NCBI RefSeq assembly: GCF_022829635.1
Contig: NZ_JAKSYO010000193.1
Span: 1 to 64,000 of the forward strand
DNA from: Methylobacterium sp. E-066
GTDB lineage: Bacteria; Pseudomonadota; Alphaproteobacteria; Rhizobiales; Beijerinckiaceae
Length of the DNA: 64,000 bases
Reading direction: 5' to 3'
A program made the position numbers and the translations under genes. Of this stretch, positions 34,532 through 42,998 are shown piece after piece. The notes beneath the pieces are model-generated. The model did no database searches. It had not been told where the DNA came from and saw nothing but the letters and a program-made list of their open reading frames with translations. Positions within the stretch are counted from its first letter, which is position 1; every line of letters begins with the position of its first letter.

Positions 34532-36136
34532 ATGCTGCGCTTCTCCCGTGCGAAGATCATCACGACCCTCGCGGCGATCCTGATCGGCCTGATGCTCGCG
34601 GTGCCGAGCTTCTTCTCGCCCGAGCAGCGCAAGGGCTTCATGGCGAGCCTGCCGTCCTGGTTCCCGGCCTGGATCGTCCCGACCCGGGCGATCGTGCTCG
34701 GCCTCGACCTCCAGGGCGGCTCGCAGCTGCTGCTGGAGGTCGATCAGAACGAGCTGGTCGCCTCCCAGGCCAAGGCCCTGCGCGACGACGTGCGCCGCAC
34801 CCTCCAGCAGGAGAATGTCCGCGCCGACGGCGGCATCGGCCTGCTCCAGCGCGGCGTCCAGGTGAAGGTCGCGGACGACGCGGCCCGGGCCAAGGTCCTG
34901 CCGAAGCTGCAGGAATTGTCGCTGCCGATCACCACGTCGATCGGCCAGACCGCCGCCCGCACCCTCGACATCACCGAGCAGCCCGGCGGCGTGATCCGGC
35001 TGACGCTCACCGATGTCGGCATCACCGAGCGCACCCGCCGGGCGGTCAGCCAGGGCATCGAGGTCATCCGCCGCCGGCTCGATTCCACCGGCACCACCGA
35101 GCCGTCGATCCAGCAGCAGGGCGCCGACCGGATCCTGATCCAGGTCCCGGGCGAGCAGAACCCGGAGCGGCTGGAGAAGCTGCTGGGCTCCACCGCCAAG
35201 CTCGAGTTCCGCATGCTGGCCGACAGCCCCTCGGGCGATGTCGACATGCTGCCTTCCAAGGACGAGAAGGGCGCCAAGGTGCCGGTCGAGCGCCGGGTCA
35301 TGGCGGATGGCGGCGAGCTGACCGACGCCCAGCCGGCCTTCGACCAGCAGTCGCATGAGCCGATGGTCAGCTTCAAATTCAACCTGCGCGGCGCCCAGCG
35401 CTTCGGCCAGGCGACCTCGGAGAATGTCGGCCGGCGCATGGCGATCGTGCTCGACAACGAGGTGGTCTCGGCCCCGGTGATCCGCTCGGCGATCACCGGC
35501 GGTTCGGGCCAGATCACCGGCAACTTCACGGTTCAGCAGGCCAACGACCTGTCGGTCCTGCTCCGGGCCGGCGCCCTGCCGGCGAAGTTCACCGTGGTCG
35601 AGCGCCGCGTCGTCGGCCCCGGCCTCGGCCGCGACTCGATCCAGGCTGGCAAGCTCGCGACCCTGGTGGCGGCGGGCCTGGTGGTCTGCTTCATGTTCGC
35701 CACCTACGGGACCTTCGGCTTCATCGCCAACATCGCCCTGATGGTCCATGTCGGGCTGATCCTGGGCCTGATGTCGGTGCTGGAGGCGACCATGACCCTG
35801 CCGGGCATCGCCGGCATCGTGCTCACCATCGGCACGGCGGTGGATTCCAACGTGCTGATCTACGAGCGCATGCGCGAGGAGAGCCATGCCGGCCGCTCGC
35901 TGATCTCCGCGCTCCAGGCCGGCTTCGACCGCGCCTTCGCGACGATCATCGACTCGAACTCGACCATGGCGATCGCCGCGCTGATCCTGTTCTTCCTCGG
36001 CTCCGGGCCGGTGAAGGGGTTCGCCGTGGTGTTCATCCTCGGCATCCTCACCACGGTCATCACCGCCGTGACGCTGACCCGGATGATGATCGCGGTGTGG
36101 TATAAGACGTTCAGGCCGAAGGCTCTGCCGTTCTGA
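34532..36136 (+). CDS. secD: Protein translocase subunit SecD
   Basis: A 534-residue inner-membrane protein that uses the proton gradient to pull secreted proteins out of the Sec channel. TM1 is near residues 7-27, followed by GLDLQGGSQLLLEVD and the large periplasmic P1 region. FRMLADSPSG and NFTVQQANDLSVLLRAGALPAKFTV precede five more helices, with TIGTAVDSNVLIYERMREE as the RND motif. The length is typical for alphaproteobacteria. A 113-bp repeat lies between it and secF. Confidence 0.96.
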   Translation: MLRFSRAKIITTLAAILIGLMLAVPSFFSPEQRKGFMASLPSWFPAWIVPTRAIVLGLDLQGGSQLLLEVDQNELVASQAKALRDDVRRTLQQENVRADGGIGLLQRGVQVKVADDAARAKVLPKLQELSLPITTSIGQTAARTLDITEQPGGVIRLTLTDVGITERTRRAVSQGIEVIRRRLDSTGTTEPSIQQQGADRILIQVPGEQNPERLEKLLGSTAKLEFRMLADSPSGDVDMLPSKDEKGAKVPVERRVMADGGELTDAQPAFDQQSHEPMVSFKFNLRGAQRFGQATSENVGRRMAIVLDNEVVSAPVIRSAITGGSGQITGNFTVQQANDLSVLLRAGALPAKFTVVERRVVGPGLGRDSIQAGKLATLVAAGLVVCFMFATYGTFGFIANIALMVHVGLILGLMSVLEATMTLPGIAGIVLTIGTAVDSNVLIYERMREESHAGRSLISALQAGFDRAFATIIDSNSTMAIAALILFFLGSGPVKGFAVVFILGILTTVITAVTLTRMMIAVWYKTFRPKALPF

Positions 36137-36196
36137 ATGAACTTTCTTTCGGGAGATGCATCGCCGCCGGTGTGATCCGCCGCTCCAAACCCCGAA

Positions 36197-36309
36197 CCTC
36201 ATCCTGAGGTGCCCGCGCCAACGGGCCTCGAAGGAGGGATCCAGGGACCGCGCGCAGCCTGGAGGCCTTTTTCGAGGCTTGCGCGGGGCGCAAGCACCTC
36301 AGGATGAGG
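36197..36309. repeat. Palindromic intergenic repeat, family A copy 4 (between secD and secF)
   Basis: A 113-bp member with the same outer arms. It lies in the 232-base gap between secD and secF, two genes usually almost touching. In the transcript it would be a large hairpin within the operon. Confidence 0.92.
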
Positions 36310-36368
36310 TCGCGGGTGGGACGGGATCGCGCCGGTGCTGACATCTTCCACACGTTAGGTCCGAAACA

Positions 36369-37310
36369 ATGCGCCTGCTCCGCCTCTGGCCCGATGAATC
36401 GCATTTCGACTTCATGCGCTTCCGGCGGCTCACTTTTCCGCTGTCGGCCTTGCTGTCGCTCGCGACCGTGGTGCTGTTCCTCACCATCGGGCTGAACTTC
36501 GGCATCGACTTCAAGGGCGGCACCCTGGTCGAGCTGCAGGCCAAGTCCGGCACCGCCGACGTGGCCGCGATCCGGCACACCGCGGTGGGCTTCGGCTTCG
36601 GCGAGCCGGAGGTGCAGGAGCTCGGCAACCAAGGCACCGTGCTGGTGCGCCTGCCGCTCCAGCCCGGCGAGCAGGGCCAGACCGCGGTGATGAACAAGGC
36701 GCATGCCGCCTTCGACGCCGATTACGATTTCCGCCGCACCGAGACCGTCGGCCCGCGCGTCTCGGGCGAGCTGGTCCAGTCCGGCACGCTCGGCGTCGTG
36801 CTGTCGGTGGTCGCGGTGCTGCTGTACCTCTGGTTCCGGTTCGAGCGGGAGCTGGCGCTCGGCGCCATCGTCGGCACGCTCCACGATATCGTGCTGACGG
36901 TGGGCGTGTTCATCATCACCCGCATCGAGTTCAACATGACCTCGATCGCCGCGATCCTGACCATCGTCGGCTACTCGCTCAACGAGACCGTCGTGGTGTT
37001 CGACCGGACCCGCGAGCTGATGCGGCGCTACAAGACCATCCCCACGGTCGACCTGCTGAACCTGTCGATCAACTCGACCATGTCGCGGACCGTGATGACC
37101 TCGATCTCGTCCGGCCTGTCGCTGCTGGCGCTGGTCCTGTTCGGCGGCGAGGCGATCAAGGGCTTCGCCATCGTGATGCTCTGCGGCGTCGTGATCTGCA
37201 CCTACTCGGCGATCTTCGTCTCGACTCCGGTGTTGATCTATCTGGGGCTGATGCTCTCGGGCGCCCGGGCGGCGGCCGAGCGCTCCGGCGTCCCGCAACC
37301 CGCCGAGTAA
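36369..37310 (+). CDS. secF: Protein translocase subunit SecF
   Basis: A 313-residue partner of SecD. TM1 is followed by NFGIDFKGGTLVELQ, the SecF motif. A small periplasmic domain comes next, and then SGELVQSGTLGVVLSVVAVLLYLWFRFE, with the later TIVGYSLNETVVVFDRTRE and MTSISSGLSLLALVLFGG. The start at 36369 gives a family-typical N-terminus (RLWPDESHFDFMRFR). Downstream genes follow closely, so a longer operon is likely. Confidence 0.96.
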   Translation: MRLLRLWPDESHFDFMRFRRLTFPLSALLSLATVVLFLTIGLNFGIDFKGGTLVELQAKSGTADVAAIRHTAVGFGFGEPEVQELGNQGTVLVRLPLQPGEQGQTAVMNKAHAAFDADYDFRRTETVGPRVSGELVQSGTLGVVLSVVAVLLYLWFRFERELALGAIVGTLHDIVLTVGVFIITRIEFNMTSIAAILTIVGYSLNETVVVFDRTRELMRRYKTIPTVDLLNLSINSTMSRTVMTSISSGLSLLALVLFGGEAIKGFAIVMLCGVVICTYSAIFVSTPVLIYLGLMLSGARAAAERSGVPQPAE

Positions 37311-37321
37311 TTTTTAACGCG

Positions 37322-37720
37322 ATGGCCGAGCCGGCGAGTCCGAAAAACTTTGACTCCGGCTTCGTGCCGGGGCGCCACATCATCGACACCTACGGCAATG
37401 GCGGCTTCCGCTTCGCCGGGATGTCGCATCGCGGCTCGCTCCTGCTCCTGCCCTCGGGGGTGCGTGCCTGGGACGTGACCGCCCCGAAGGCGATCGACCG
37501 CACATCCCTGCGCCCGGTCCAGGCCGAGGCGGCGGGAATCGAGCTTTTGCTGGTCGGCACCGGCCTCGACATCGCGGCGATCGACCCGTCCCTGCGCGGC
37601 TGGCTCAAGGATGCCGGTATCGGCCTCGACGTGATGCAGACGGGCGCCGCCGCCCGCACCTACAACATCCTGGTGGCCGAGAACCGCAAGGTCGCGGCCG
37701 CCCTGATCGTGGTCGTTTGA
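37322..37720 (+). CDS. Mth938-like domain protein (NDUFAF3 homologue)
   Basis: A 132-residue protein of the DUF498/Mth938 fold: IDTYGNGGFRFAGMSHRGSLLLLPSG, LLVGTGLDIAAIDP, LKDAGIGLDVMQTGAAARTYNIL and NRKVAAALIVV. Mitochondrial homologues (NDUFAF3) help to assemble complex I. It begins 11 bases after secF and its stop overlaps the next start (TGATG). This secF-linked position is common in alphaproteobacteria. A matching bacterial role in NADH dehydrogenase assembly is inference. Confidence 0.87.
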   Translation: MAEPASPKNFDSGFVPGRHIIDTYGNGGFRFAGMSHRGSLLLLPSGVRAWDVTAPKAIDRTSLRPVQAEAAGIELLLVGTGLDIAAIDPSLRGWLKDAGIGLDVMQTGAAARTYNILVAENRKVAAALIVVV

Positions 37721-38598
37721 TGCCGGAGGTCGACGACAAGCCCGCCGAGACCGGCCTGGCCTTCGCGCAGGCCCATTGCGAGCAGCTGGTCCGCGACGGC
37801 GACCCGGACCGCTACTACGCGACCCTGTTCGCCCCAGCCGCCGCCCGCCCGCACCTCTTCGCCCTCTACGCCTTCAGCCTGACCATCGCGCGGGTGCGTG
37901 AGGCCGCCTCGAATCCCATGGCCGGGGAGATCCGCCTGCAATGGTGGCGCGACGCGCTCCAGGGCGAGGCCCGGGGCGATGTCCGCGCCAACCCGGTGGC
38001 GGCGGCCCTCGAAGAGGCGATCCGGGTGAACCGCCTCCTGCGCCAGCCCTTCGTGGACCTGATCGACGCCCGGGTGTTCGACCTCTACGAGGATCCGATG
38101 CCCCGGGTGAACGACCTGGAGGGCTATTGCGGCGAGACCGCCTCAGCCCTGTTCCGGCTGGCGAGCCTGGTGATCGGCAACGGCACCGAGCCGGGCGGTG
38201 CGGGAGCCGCCGGCCATGCCGGCGTGGCCTACGGCCTCACCGGCCTGCTGCGCGCCCTGCCCTGGCACGCCCGCTCCGGCCAGGTCTACCTGCCGTCCGA
38301 CGTGCTGGCCCGCTACGGCGTCACCCGGGAAGACATCACCAGCGGCCGCGGCGGCCCCGGCCTGCGCCGGGCCTGCGCCGACCTGCGCGACCTCGCCCGC
38401 ACCCATCTCAAGGCCTTCGAGGCCGCCCGCCCGGCCATCGCGCCGCTCGCCGGCACGGCGTTCCTGCCGGTGGCCCTGGTCGAGCCCTATCTCGCGACGA
38501 TGGAGCGGGCGAGCTACGACCCGCTCAACACGCTCACCGACCTGCCGCGCTGGCGGAGGCTGTGGCGGCTGTGGCGGGCTTCGCGGCGGATTGGGTGA
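37720..38598 (+). CDS. Squalene/phytoene synthase family protein (NDUFAF6-like)
   Basis: A 292-residue protein of the squalene/phytoene synthase fold. RVREAASNPMAGEIRLQWWRDAL, LIDARVFDLYEDPMPRVNDLEGYCGETASALF and GLTGLLRALPWHARSGQVYLPSD are visible. The Asp-rich motifs of true phytoene synthases (DxxxD) are weakened to ARVFDLYED and the like. With the Mth938-like neighbour this suggests a homologue of the complex I assembly factor NDUFAF6 rather than a carotenoid enzyme. The ATG at 37720 overlaps the previous stop. Confidence 0.8.
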   Translation: MPEVDDKPAETGLAFAQAHCEQLVRDGDPDRYYATLFAPAAARPHLFALYAFSLTIARVREAASNPMAGEIRLQWWRDALQGEARGDVRANPVAAALEEAIRVNRLLRQPFVDLIDARVFDLYEDPMPRVNDLEGYCGETASALFRLASLVIGNGTEPGGAGAAGHAGVAYGLTGLLRALPWHARSGQVYLPSDVLARYGVTREDITSGRGGPGLRRACADLRDLARTHLKAFEAARPAIAPLAGTAFLPVALVEPYLATMERASYDPLNTLTDLPRWRRLWRLWRASRRIG

Positions 38599-38623
38599 AC
38601 ACCTTCGAGCGAACGACCCTCAC

Positions 38624-38716
38624 CGTCATTGCGAGCGCAGCGAAGCAACCCAGTGCAGCGCGCGATCTCGGAATGGTGGCGTTTCCCTGGGTTGCTTCGC
38701 TGCGCTCGCAATGACG
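38624..38716. repeat. Palindromic intergenic repeat, family B copy 1
   Basis: About 93 bp with outer arms CGTCATTGCGAGCGCAGCGA and its complement at the right, and AAGCAACCCAG / CTGGGTTGCTT inside. It sits between the convergent phytoene-synthase-like and pcm genes and could form a long hairpin serving both transcript ends. Confidence 0.92.
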
Positions 38717-38732
38717 GCGTGGAACGGGGACC

Positions 38733-39380
38733 TCACAGCACCAGCGCCAACCCCGGCACCAGCGCCGCCAGGCGGATCGGCGGGCCGAGCTCCGGGTCGG
38801 CCTCGGGGGTCGTGAGGGTCGCGATCCGGCAGTGGCCGTCGTGAAGGAGGCCGGTCACGAGGCGGCCGCCCGGTTCCAGGGCCGCGCGCCAGTGGGGTGG
38901 GATGGCGTCGACGCTGCCGTGGACCAGGATCCGGTCGAAGCCGCCATCCGGCAGCTCCGGGGCGAGGCCGTCGGCCTGGACCACGTGGACCTCGGACTGG
39001 TCGGTGAGCCGCGCGGCGGCCTCCCGGGCCAACGTCGCGTAACGCTCCAGGCTCAGGACCGCGCCGGCCCCGAGCTTGGCCAGCAGCGCCGTGGCGTAGC
39101 CCGAGCCGGTGCCGATCTCGAGAACCCTTTGGCCGGGCTCGACCCGCAGGAGCGCCAGCATCTGCGCCACCAGGGTCGGCGCGGTCATCGCGGCGCCGCA
39201 GGGCAGCGGCAGGGCGATGTCCCGCCGGGCCTGGGCACGGTGGGCGGCCGGGGCGAAGGGCTCCCGCGGGACCTGCTCCATGGCCCGCAGGATCGCGGTG
39301 TCCCGCAGGCCCCGGCCCCGGAGCGCCATGACGAAGGCCGCGTTGCCGGCAGCCTCCTCAAGGCCGCCCAGGTCGATCAC
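38733..39380 (-). CDS. pcm: Protein-L-isoaspartate O-methyltransferase
   Basis: A 215-residue SAM-dependent repair enzyme that methylates isoaspartyl residues in damaged proteins. VPREPFAP, MTAPTLVAQMLALL, VLEIGTGSGYATALLAKLG (SAM-binding motif I), and GGFDRILVHGSVDAIPPHW follow the PCMT pattern. It lies downstream of surE with a 4-base gap on the same strand, the classic surE-pcm pair. Confidence 0.92.
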   Translation of the reverse strand: MIDLGGLEEAAGNAAFVMALRGRGLRDTAILRAMEQVPREPFAPAAHRAQARRDIALPLPCGAAMTAPTLVAQMLALLRVEPGQRVLEIGTGSGYATALLAKLGAGAVLSLERYATLAREAAARLTDQSEVHVVQADGLAPELPDGGFDRILVHGSVDAIPPHWRAALEPGGRLVTGLLHDGHCRIATLTTPEADPELGPPIRLAALVPGLALVL

Positions 39381-39384
39381 TTGC

Positions 39385-40155
39385 CTATGATCCTTCGGCG
39401 AAGGCCTGCGCGAAGCGGGTCAGGGTCGGCTCGTCGGTGAGGTCGAGGCGCAGCGGCGTCACCGAGATCCGCTTTTCCGCGATCGCCTTCAGGTCCGAGC
39501 CGTGGCCCGGCTCGAACCGGGCCTTGGCGAAGGCCAGCCAGAAATACGGGTTGCCGCGCCCGTCCACCCGGGCGTCGATCGAGAGCAGCGCCTGATTGCG
39601 AAAACCCTGCGCTGCCACCGCGACGCCCTGCACGGCGTCGGGCTCGCAATCCGGAAAATTCACGTTGATCAGGATGCCGGGCTCGATGCCCGTCTCCAGG
39701 ATCTTTCGGACGACCTTCGGCCCGTGCTCCCGGGCGCAATCCCATTTGAGAGCGCTGCGCCCGCCCGCCCCGTAGGCTTGGCTCATCGCGATCGAGCGGA
39801 TGCCCAGGATCGTGCCCTCCATGGCGGCCGCGATCGTGCCCGAATAGGTCACGTCCTCGGCGACGTTCTGGCCGCGATTGACCCCCGACAGGACCAGGTC
39901 CGGCCCGTGATCGCCCAGGATGTGGCGCACGCCCAGGATCACGCAATCGGAGGGCGTGCCCTTCACGGCGAAGCGCTTCTCCGAGACCTGGCGCAGGCGC
40001 AGCGGGTCGTTGAGGGAGAGCGAGTGCGACACGCCGGACTGGTCGCTCTCGGGCGCCACCACCCAGACGTCGTCGGACAGCTCCCGGGCGACCTCCTCCA
40101 GGGTGGCGAGCCCCGGCGCATGGATGCCGTCGTCGTTGGTGACTAGGATGCGCAT
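39385..40155 (-). CDS. surE: 5'/3'-nucleotidase SurE
   Basis: A 256-residue nucleotidase. RILVTNDDGIHAPGLATLEEVA at the start has the metal-binding DD; APESDQSGVSHSLSL and LVLSGVNRGQNVAEDVTYSGTIAAAMEG hold the remaining Ser/Asn ligands. The fold and length are standard. The ATG overlaps the serS stop by one base, so serS-surE-pcm is one operon. Confidence 0.95.
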   Translation of the reverse strand: MRILVTNDDGIHAPGLATLEEVARELSDDVWVVAPESDQSGVSHSLSLNDPLRLRQVSEKRFAVKGTPSDCVILGVRHILGDHGPDLVLSGVNRGQNVAEDVTYSGTIAAAMEGTILGIRSIAMSQAYGAGGRSALKWDCAREHGPKVVRKILETGIEPGILINVNFPDCEPDAVQGVAVAAQGFRNQALLSIDARVDGRGNPYFWLAFAKARFEPGHGSDLKAIAEKRISVTPLRLDLTDEPTLTRFAQAFAEGS

Positions 40156-41615
40156 CAGCGGGCCCCTTCGATCCGGTTGAGCCCGCCCATGTAGGGGTGG
40201 AGCACCGACGGGATCGTGATGCTCCCGTCCGGGTTCTGGTAGTTCTCCATCACGGCGATCAGGGCGCGGCCGACCGCGACCCCCGAGCCGTTCAGCGTAT
40301 GGATATAGGCCGGCTTGCCGTCCTTGCCCCGGTAGCGGGCGTTCATCCGGCGGGCCTGGAACTCGCCGCAGACCGAGCAGGAGGAAATCTCCCGGTGGGT
40401 GCGCTGGCCCGGCACCCAGACCTCGATGTCGTAGGTTTTTTGGGAGGCGAAGCCCATGTCGCCGGTGCAGAGCGTCATCACCCGGTAGGGCAGATCGAGT
40501 TTTTTGAGAACGGCCTCCGCGCAGGTCAGCATTCGCTCGTGCTCGTTGGCGGACTCCTCGGGCGTGGTAATCGAGACCAGCTCGACCTTGTTGAACTGGT
40601 GCTGGCGCAGCATGCCGCGGGTATCCCGCCCCGCCGCCCCGGCCTCGGCCCGGAAGCAGGGCGTGAGCGCGGTGAAGCGCAGGGGCAGTTCTTCTTCTTT
40701 CAGGATCGACTCGCGCACGAGGTTGGTGAGCGGGACTTCTGCCGTGGGGATGAGCCAGCGGCGTTCCGCAGAGCCAATCTCATGATACGCCTCCATATAC
40801 GGAAGCAAACCAAGCGGCGGTGTCACGCCGGGCGGGATCACTGTTGTGCCACTCATGAACGGACGAAGTGGCTGCTCCAAAGGAAGCATTCGACTTGCCG
40901 CAAGTTCGTAGGCTCGTGAAGCGCGCTCTGACTCCGCCAAAGTACGCGTCGCAACGAACTGATCGTCTTCAAATTTCGGCAGCTGCGCCGTGCCAAACAT
41001 GGCCTCGTCGCGAACGAGCACCGGCGGCGCCACCTCCAGATACCCATGCTCCTGCGTGTGCAGGTCGAGCATGAACTGGCCGAGCGCCCGCTCCAGCCGG
41101 GCGAGCTGACCCTTCAGCACCACGAAGCGCGAACCCGAGAGCTTGGCGGCGGATTCGAAATCCATCAGCCCTGAGGCCTCGCCGAGCTCGAAATGCTCCT
41201 TGCCCTCGGTCAGCCGCTCCCGGGTGGAGGCGTGGCTGCGGTAGAGGACGTTGCCGTGCTCGTCGGCGCCGTCCGGCACGTCGGGCTTGGGGCGATTCGG
41301 GATCGCGGCAAGCTTTTCGGCGAGCGTCCTGTCGGCCTCGCCTTCCGCCGCCTTCAGCGCGGGCTCGGCGGCCTTGAGGGCGGCGACCTCCGCCATCAGG
41401 GCTGAGGCGCGGGCCTCATCCTTGGCCTTCTTGGCGCCCCCGATCTCCTTGGCCAGCGCGTTGCGCCGCTCCTGATTGGCCTGCGCGGCCGAGACCGCGG
41501 ATTTCCGGGCCTCGTCGAGGGCGATCAGCTCGGCCGAGAGCGGCGCGAGGCCCCGGCGGGCGAGGTCGCGGTCGAAGGCGTCCGGGTTGTCCCGGATGGC
41601 GCGGATGTCGTGCAT
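40155..41615 (-). CDS. serS: Seryl-tRNA synthetase with an unusual internal insertion
   Basis: A 486-residue class II synthetase, longer than the usual 425-450. MHDIRAIRDNPDAFDRDLARRGL begins the protein and a coiled-coil arm spans about 35-105. The catalytic core has GTAQLPKFEDDQF, IPTAEVPLTNLV, PCFRAEAGAAGRDTRGMLRQHQF (motif 2) and SGVAVGRALIAVMENYQ (motif 3). Between QLPKF and LIPTAEVP, 72 residues stand where E. coli SerS has 20, so about 50 are extra (roughly 222-285; DNA 40758-40955). That stretch has a visibly lower GC content (about 57% against about 70% nearby). The start at 41615 is chosen by family alignment. Confidence 0.95.
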   Translation of the reverse strand: MHDIRAIRDNPDAFDRDLARRGLAPLSAELIALDEARKSAVSAAQANQERRNALAKEIGGAKKAKDEARASALMAEVAALKAAEPALKAAEGEADRTLAEKLAAIPNRPKPDVPDGADEHGNVLYRSHASTRERLTEGKEHFELGEASGLMDFESAAKLSGSRFVVLKGQLARLERALGQFMLDLHTQEHGYLEVAPPVLVRDEAMFGTAQLPKFEDDQFVATRTLAESERASRAYELAASRMLPLEQPLRPFMSGTTVIPPGVTPPLGLLPYMEAYHEIGSAERRWLIPTAEVPLTNLVRESILKEEELPLRFTALTPCFRAEAGAAGRDTRGMLRQHQFNKVELVSITTPEESANEHERMLTCAEAVLKKLDLPYRVMTLCTGDMGFASQKTYDIEVWVPGQRTHREISSCSVCGEFQARRMNARYRGKDGKPAYIHTLNGSGVAVGRALIAVMENYQNPDGSITIPSVLHPYMGGLNRIEGAR

Positions 41616-41700
41616 CGTGTCGGCTCGGATCGGCGCGCAGGCTCGGGGCGCGCGGTCCCCGCTTTGCCGCATCGCGTCCGGTGGGACAAGCGCGGGGCTG

Positions 41701-42066
41701 TCAGTCCTTCGGCGGCGCGATCTTCAACTGGTCGATCGCCCAGAGCCAGGTCCCGTCCGGCTGCGCCCGGGCGACCTCCACCGAGAGCGCGCCGTTGGGC
41801 AGCCGGGCGAAGGTCAAAGCAAGATCGCCGTTGCGGACGGGTTCCAGCGTCTCGGGAGCCGGGAACTCGGATTTGCGCCCCAGCAGGTTGGCATAGAAGG
41901 CCCGGATCTCGTCATGCCCGGTGGCGACCACCCGCCCGGCCGCCAGCACCGCCCCCGACTCGTAGAGCGCGACCAGCCCCTCGACATCGCCGGCATTGGC
42001 GCGTTGGTTGAAGAGCTGGGCCAGGTCCCCCGGCTCACGGGCAGGTGCTTTAGGGTCGTCTGCCAT
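41701..42066 (-). CDS. NTF2-like (SnoaL/DUF4440-type) protein
   Basis: A 121-residue protein of the NTF2-like cone fold: LAQLFNQRANAGDVEGLVALYESGAVL at the N-terminus, GHDEIRAFYANLLGRK, then antiparallel strands to WLWAIDQLKIAPP. The fold is used for small-molecule binding or isomerase activity. There is no clear catalytic residue pattern, so no substrate is proposed. It lies upstream of serS on the same strand. Confidence 0.75.
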   Translation of the reverse strand: MADDPKAPAREPGDLAQLFNQRANAGDVEGLVALYESGAVLAAGRVVATGHDEIRAFYANLLGRKSEFPAPETLEPVRNGDLALTFARLPNGALSVEVARAQPDGTWLWAIDQLKIAPPKD

Positions 42067-42409
42067 GGGTTCGCTCCCGTACGGGCTGTCGTGTTGGCCT
42101 ATCGTTGATGGATGAGGGCGGCGGTCGGATACGCGCGTCTCCCTCCCCCCTCTGGGGGGGAGGGTGGCCCCCGAAGGGGGTCGGGAGAGGGGAGCGCCGT
42201 CTCCGGAAAGGGCGCGACGGGCGCGAGATCCTGAACCGTCGCGCTGCCCCTCTCCCGACCCGGCCTGACGGCCGGCCCACCCTCCCCCGCAGAGGGGGGA
42301 GGGAAAACGTGTACCGTCTCTGGACCGGGCATTCTGTCAGGCCGCAAACAATTCAATACCCGTATTGTGAGGCTGCAGCATGCACGCCCCCCATCCCTCC
42401 CACCCGCAT
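42067..42409. other. Intergenic region with GC-rich inverted repeats
   Basis: About 340 bases. From 42137 to 42304 runs a structured repeat: CTCCCTCCCCCCTCTGG and GGGTCGGGAGAGG parts near the left are mirrored by CCCCTCTCCCGACCCGG and the GAGGGGGGAGGGA end. These form nested hairpins. No gene is seen. Confidence 0.6.
42137..42304. repeat. GC-rich structured repeat, family D copy 1
   Basis: Inverted arms CTCCCTCCCCCCTCT and AGAGGGGGGAGGGA close the element, with inner GGGTCGGGAGAGG pairing to CCTCTCCCGACCC. Related shorter elements at 47821-47846 and 58562-58658 share the CCCTCTCCCG core. Confidence 0.75.
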
Positions 42410-42853
42410 TCATGCGAGCCGCGTCCCGCCGCCATCCTCCACCGAGACGGAGACCGGGATCCCGGCCTTTACGCTCTCCGAGACCGTGCAGAAGCGCTGG
42501 AACTGGTCGAGCACCCGGTCGATCCTCGGCATCGCGGCGGCCTCCGCGCCGAGCCGGATGTGCACGTCGATCCCGGTGATCCGCAGACGGCCTTCCGGAT
42601 TGCGCGCGACCCGGCACGCAGCTTCCGCGGTGACGCCCTGGGCGTCCTGCCGGAACTTGCCCAGGGCGAAGACCAGGCTGGCGCACAGGCAGTTCGCCAC
42701 CCCGGCGATCAGCATCTGCTCCGGGACCGGGCCGGTGCCTGTTCCGACCGGGGGCGCCTCGTCGGTGAGGAGATCGGGCAAGGCGGCGCCGAAATCGACC
42801 GTGAAGACGTAAGCGCCGACCTGGGTGATCCGGATCGTCGGTCCCGCTTCCAT
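42410..42853 (-). CDS. OsmC family protein
   Basis: A 147-residue protein of the OsmC/Ohr superfamily. GVANCLCASLVFALGKFR holds the first cysteine, and RFCTVSESVKAGIPV the second, giving the redox pair for hydroperoxide reduction. AACRVARNPEGRLRITGIDVHI is typical of the fold. It lacks the exact Ohr pattern, so an OsmC-like thiol peroxidase or protein of unknown substrate is likely. Start at 42853 (MEAGPTIRI); the frame is open a little further upstream. Confidence 0.83.
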   Translation of the reverse strand: MEAGPTIRITQVGAYVFTVDFGAALPDLLTDEAPPVGTGTGPVPEQMLIAGVANCLCASLVFALGKFRQDAQGVTAEAACRVARNPEGRLRITGIDVHIRLGAEAAAMPRIDRVLDQFQRFCTVSESVKAGIPVSVSVEDGGGTRLA

Positions 42854-42998
42854 CGGCGCCCTCCCTCGCAGAGGACCAACGTCCGATCCCGAGACGCGTT
42901 CGGCACCCGGCCGAAGCAATCGTCATCCGGATGATTTCCGTAACCGAACGCCGTAGTACGGTTGCTCCACCGATCCGGCAGCCAACCCCCCCGATCCG

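Noticed and set aside
34058..36202. 714-residue minus-strand frame
   Set aside because: Runs antisense to yajC and secD, with His/Asp/Arg-rich shadow composition and no domain.
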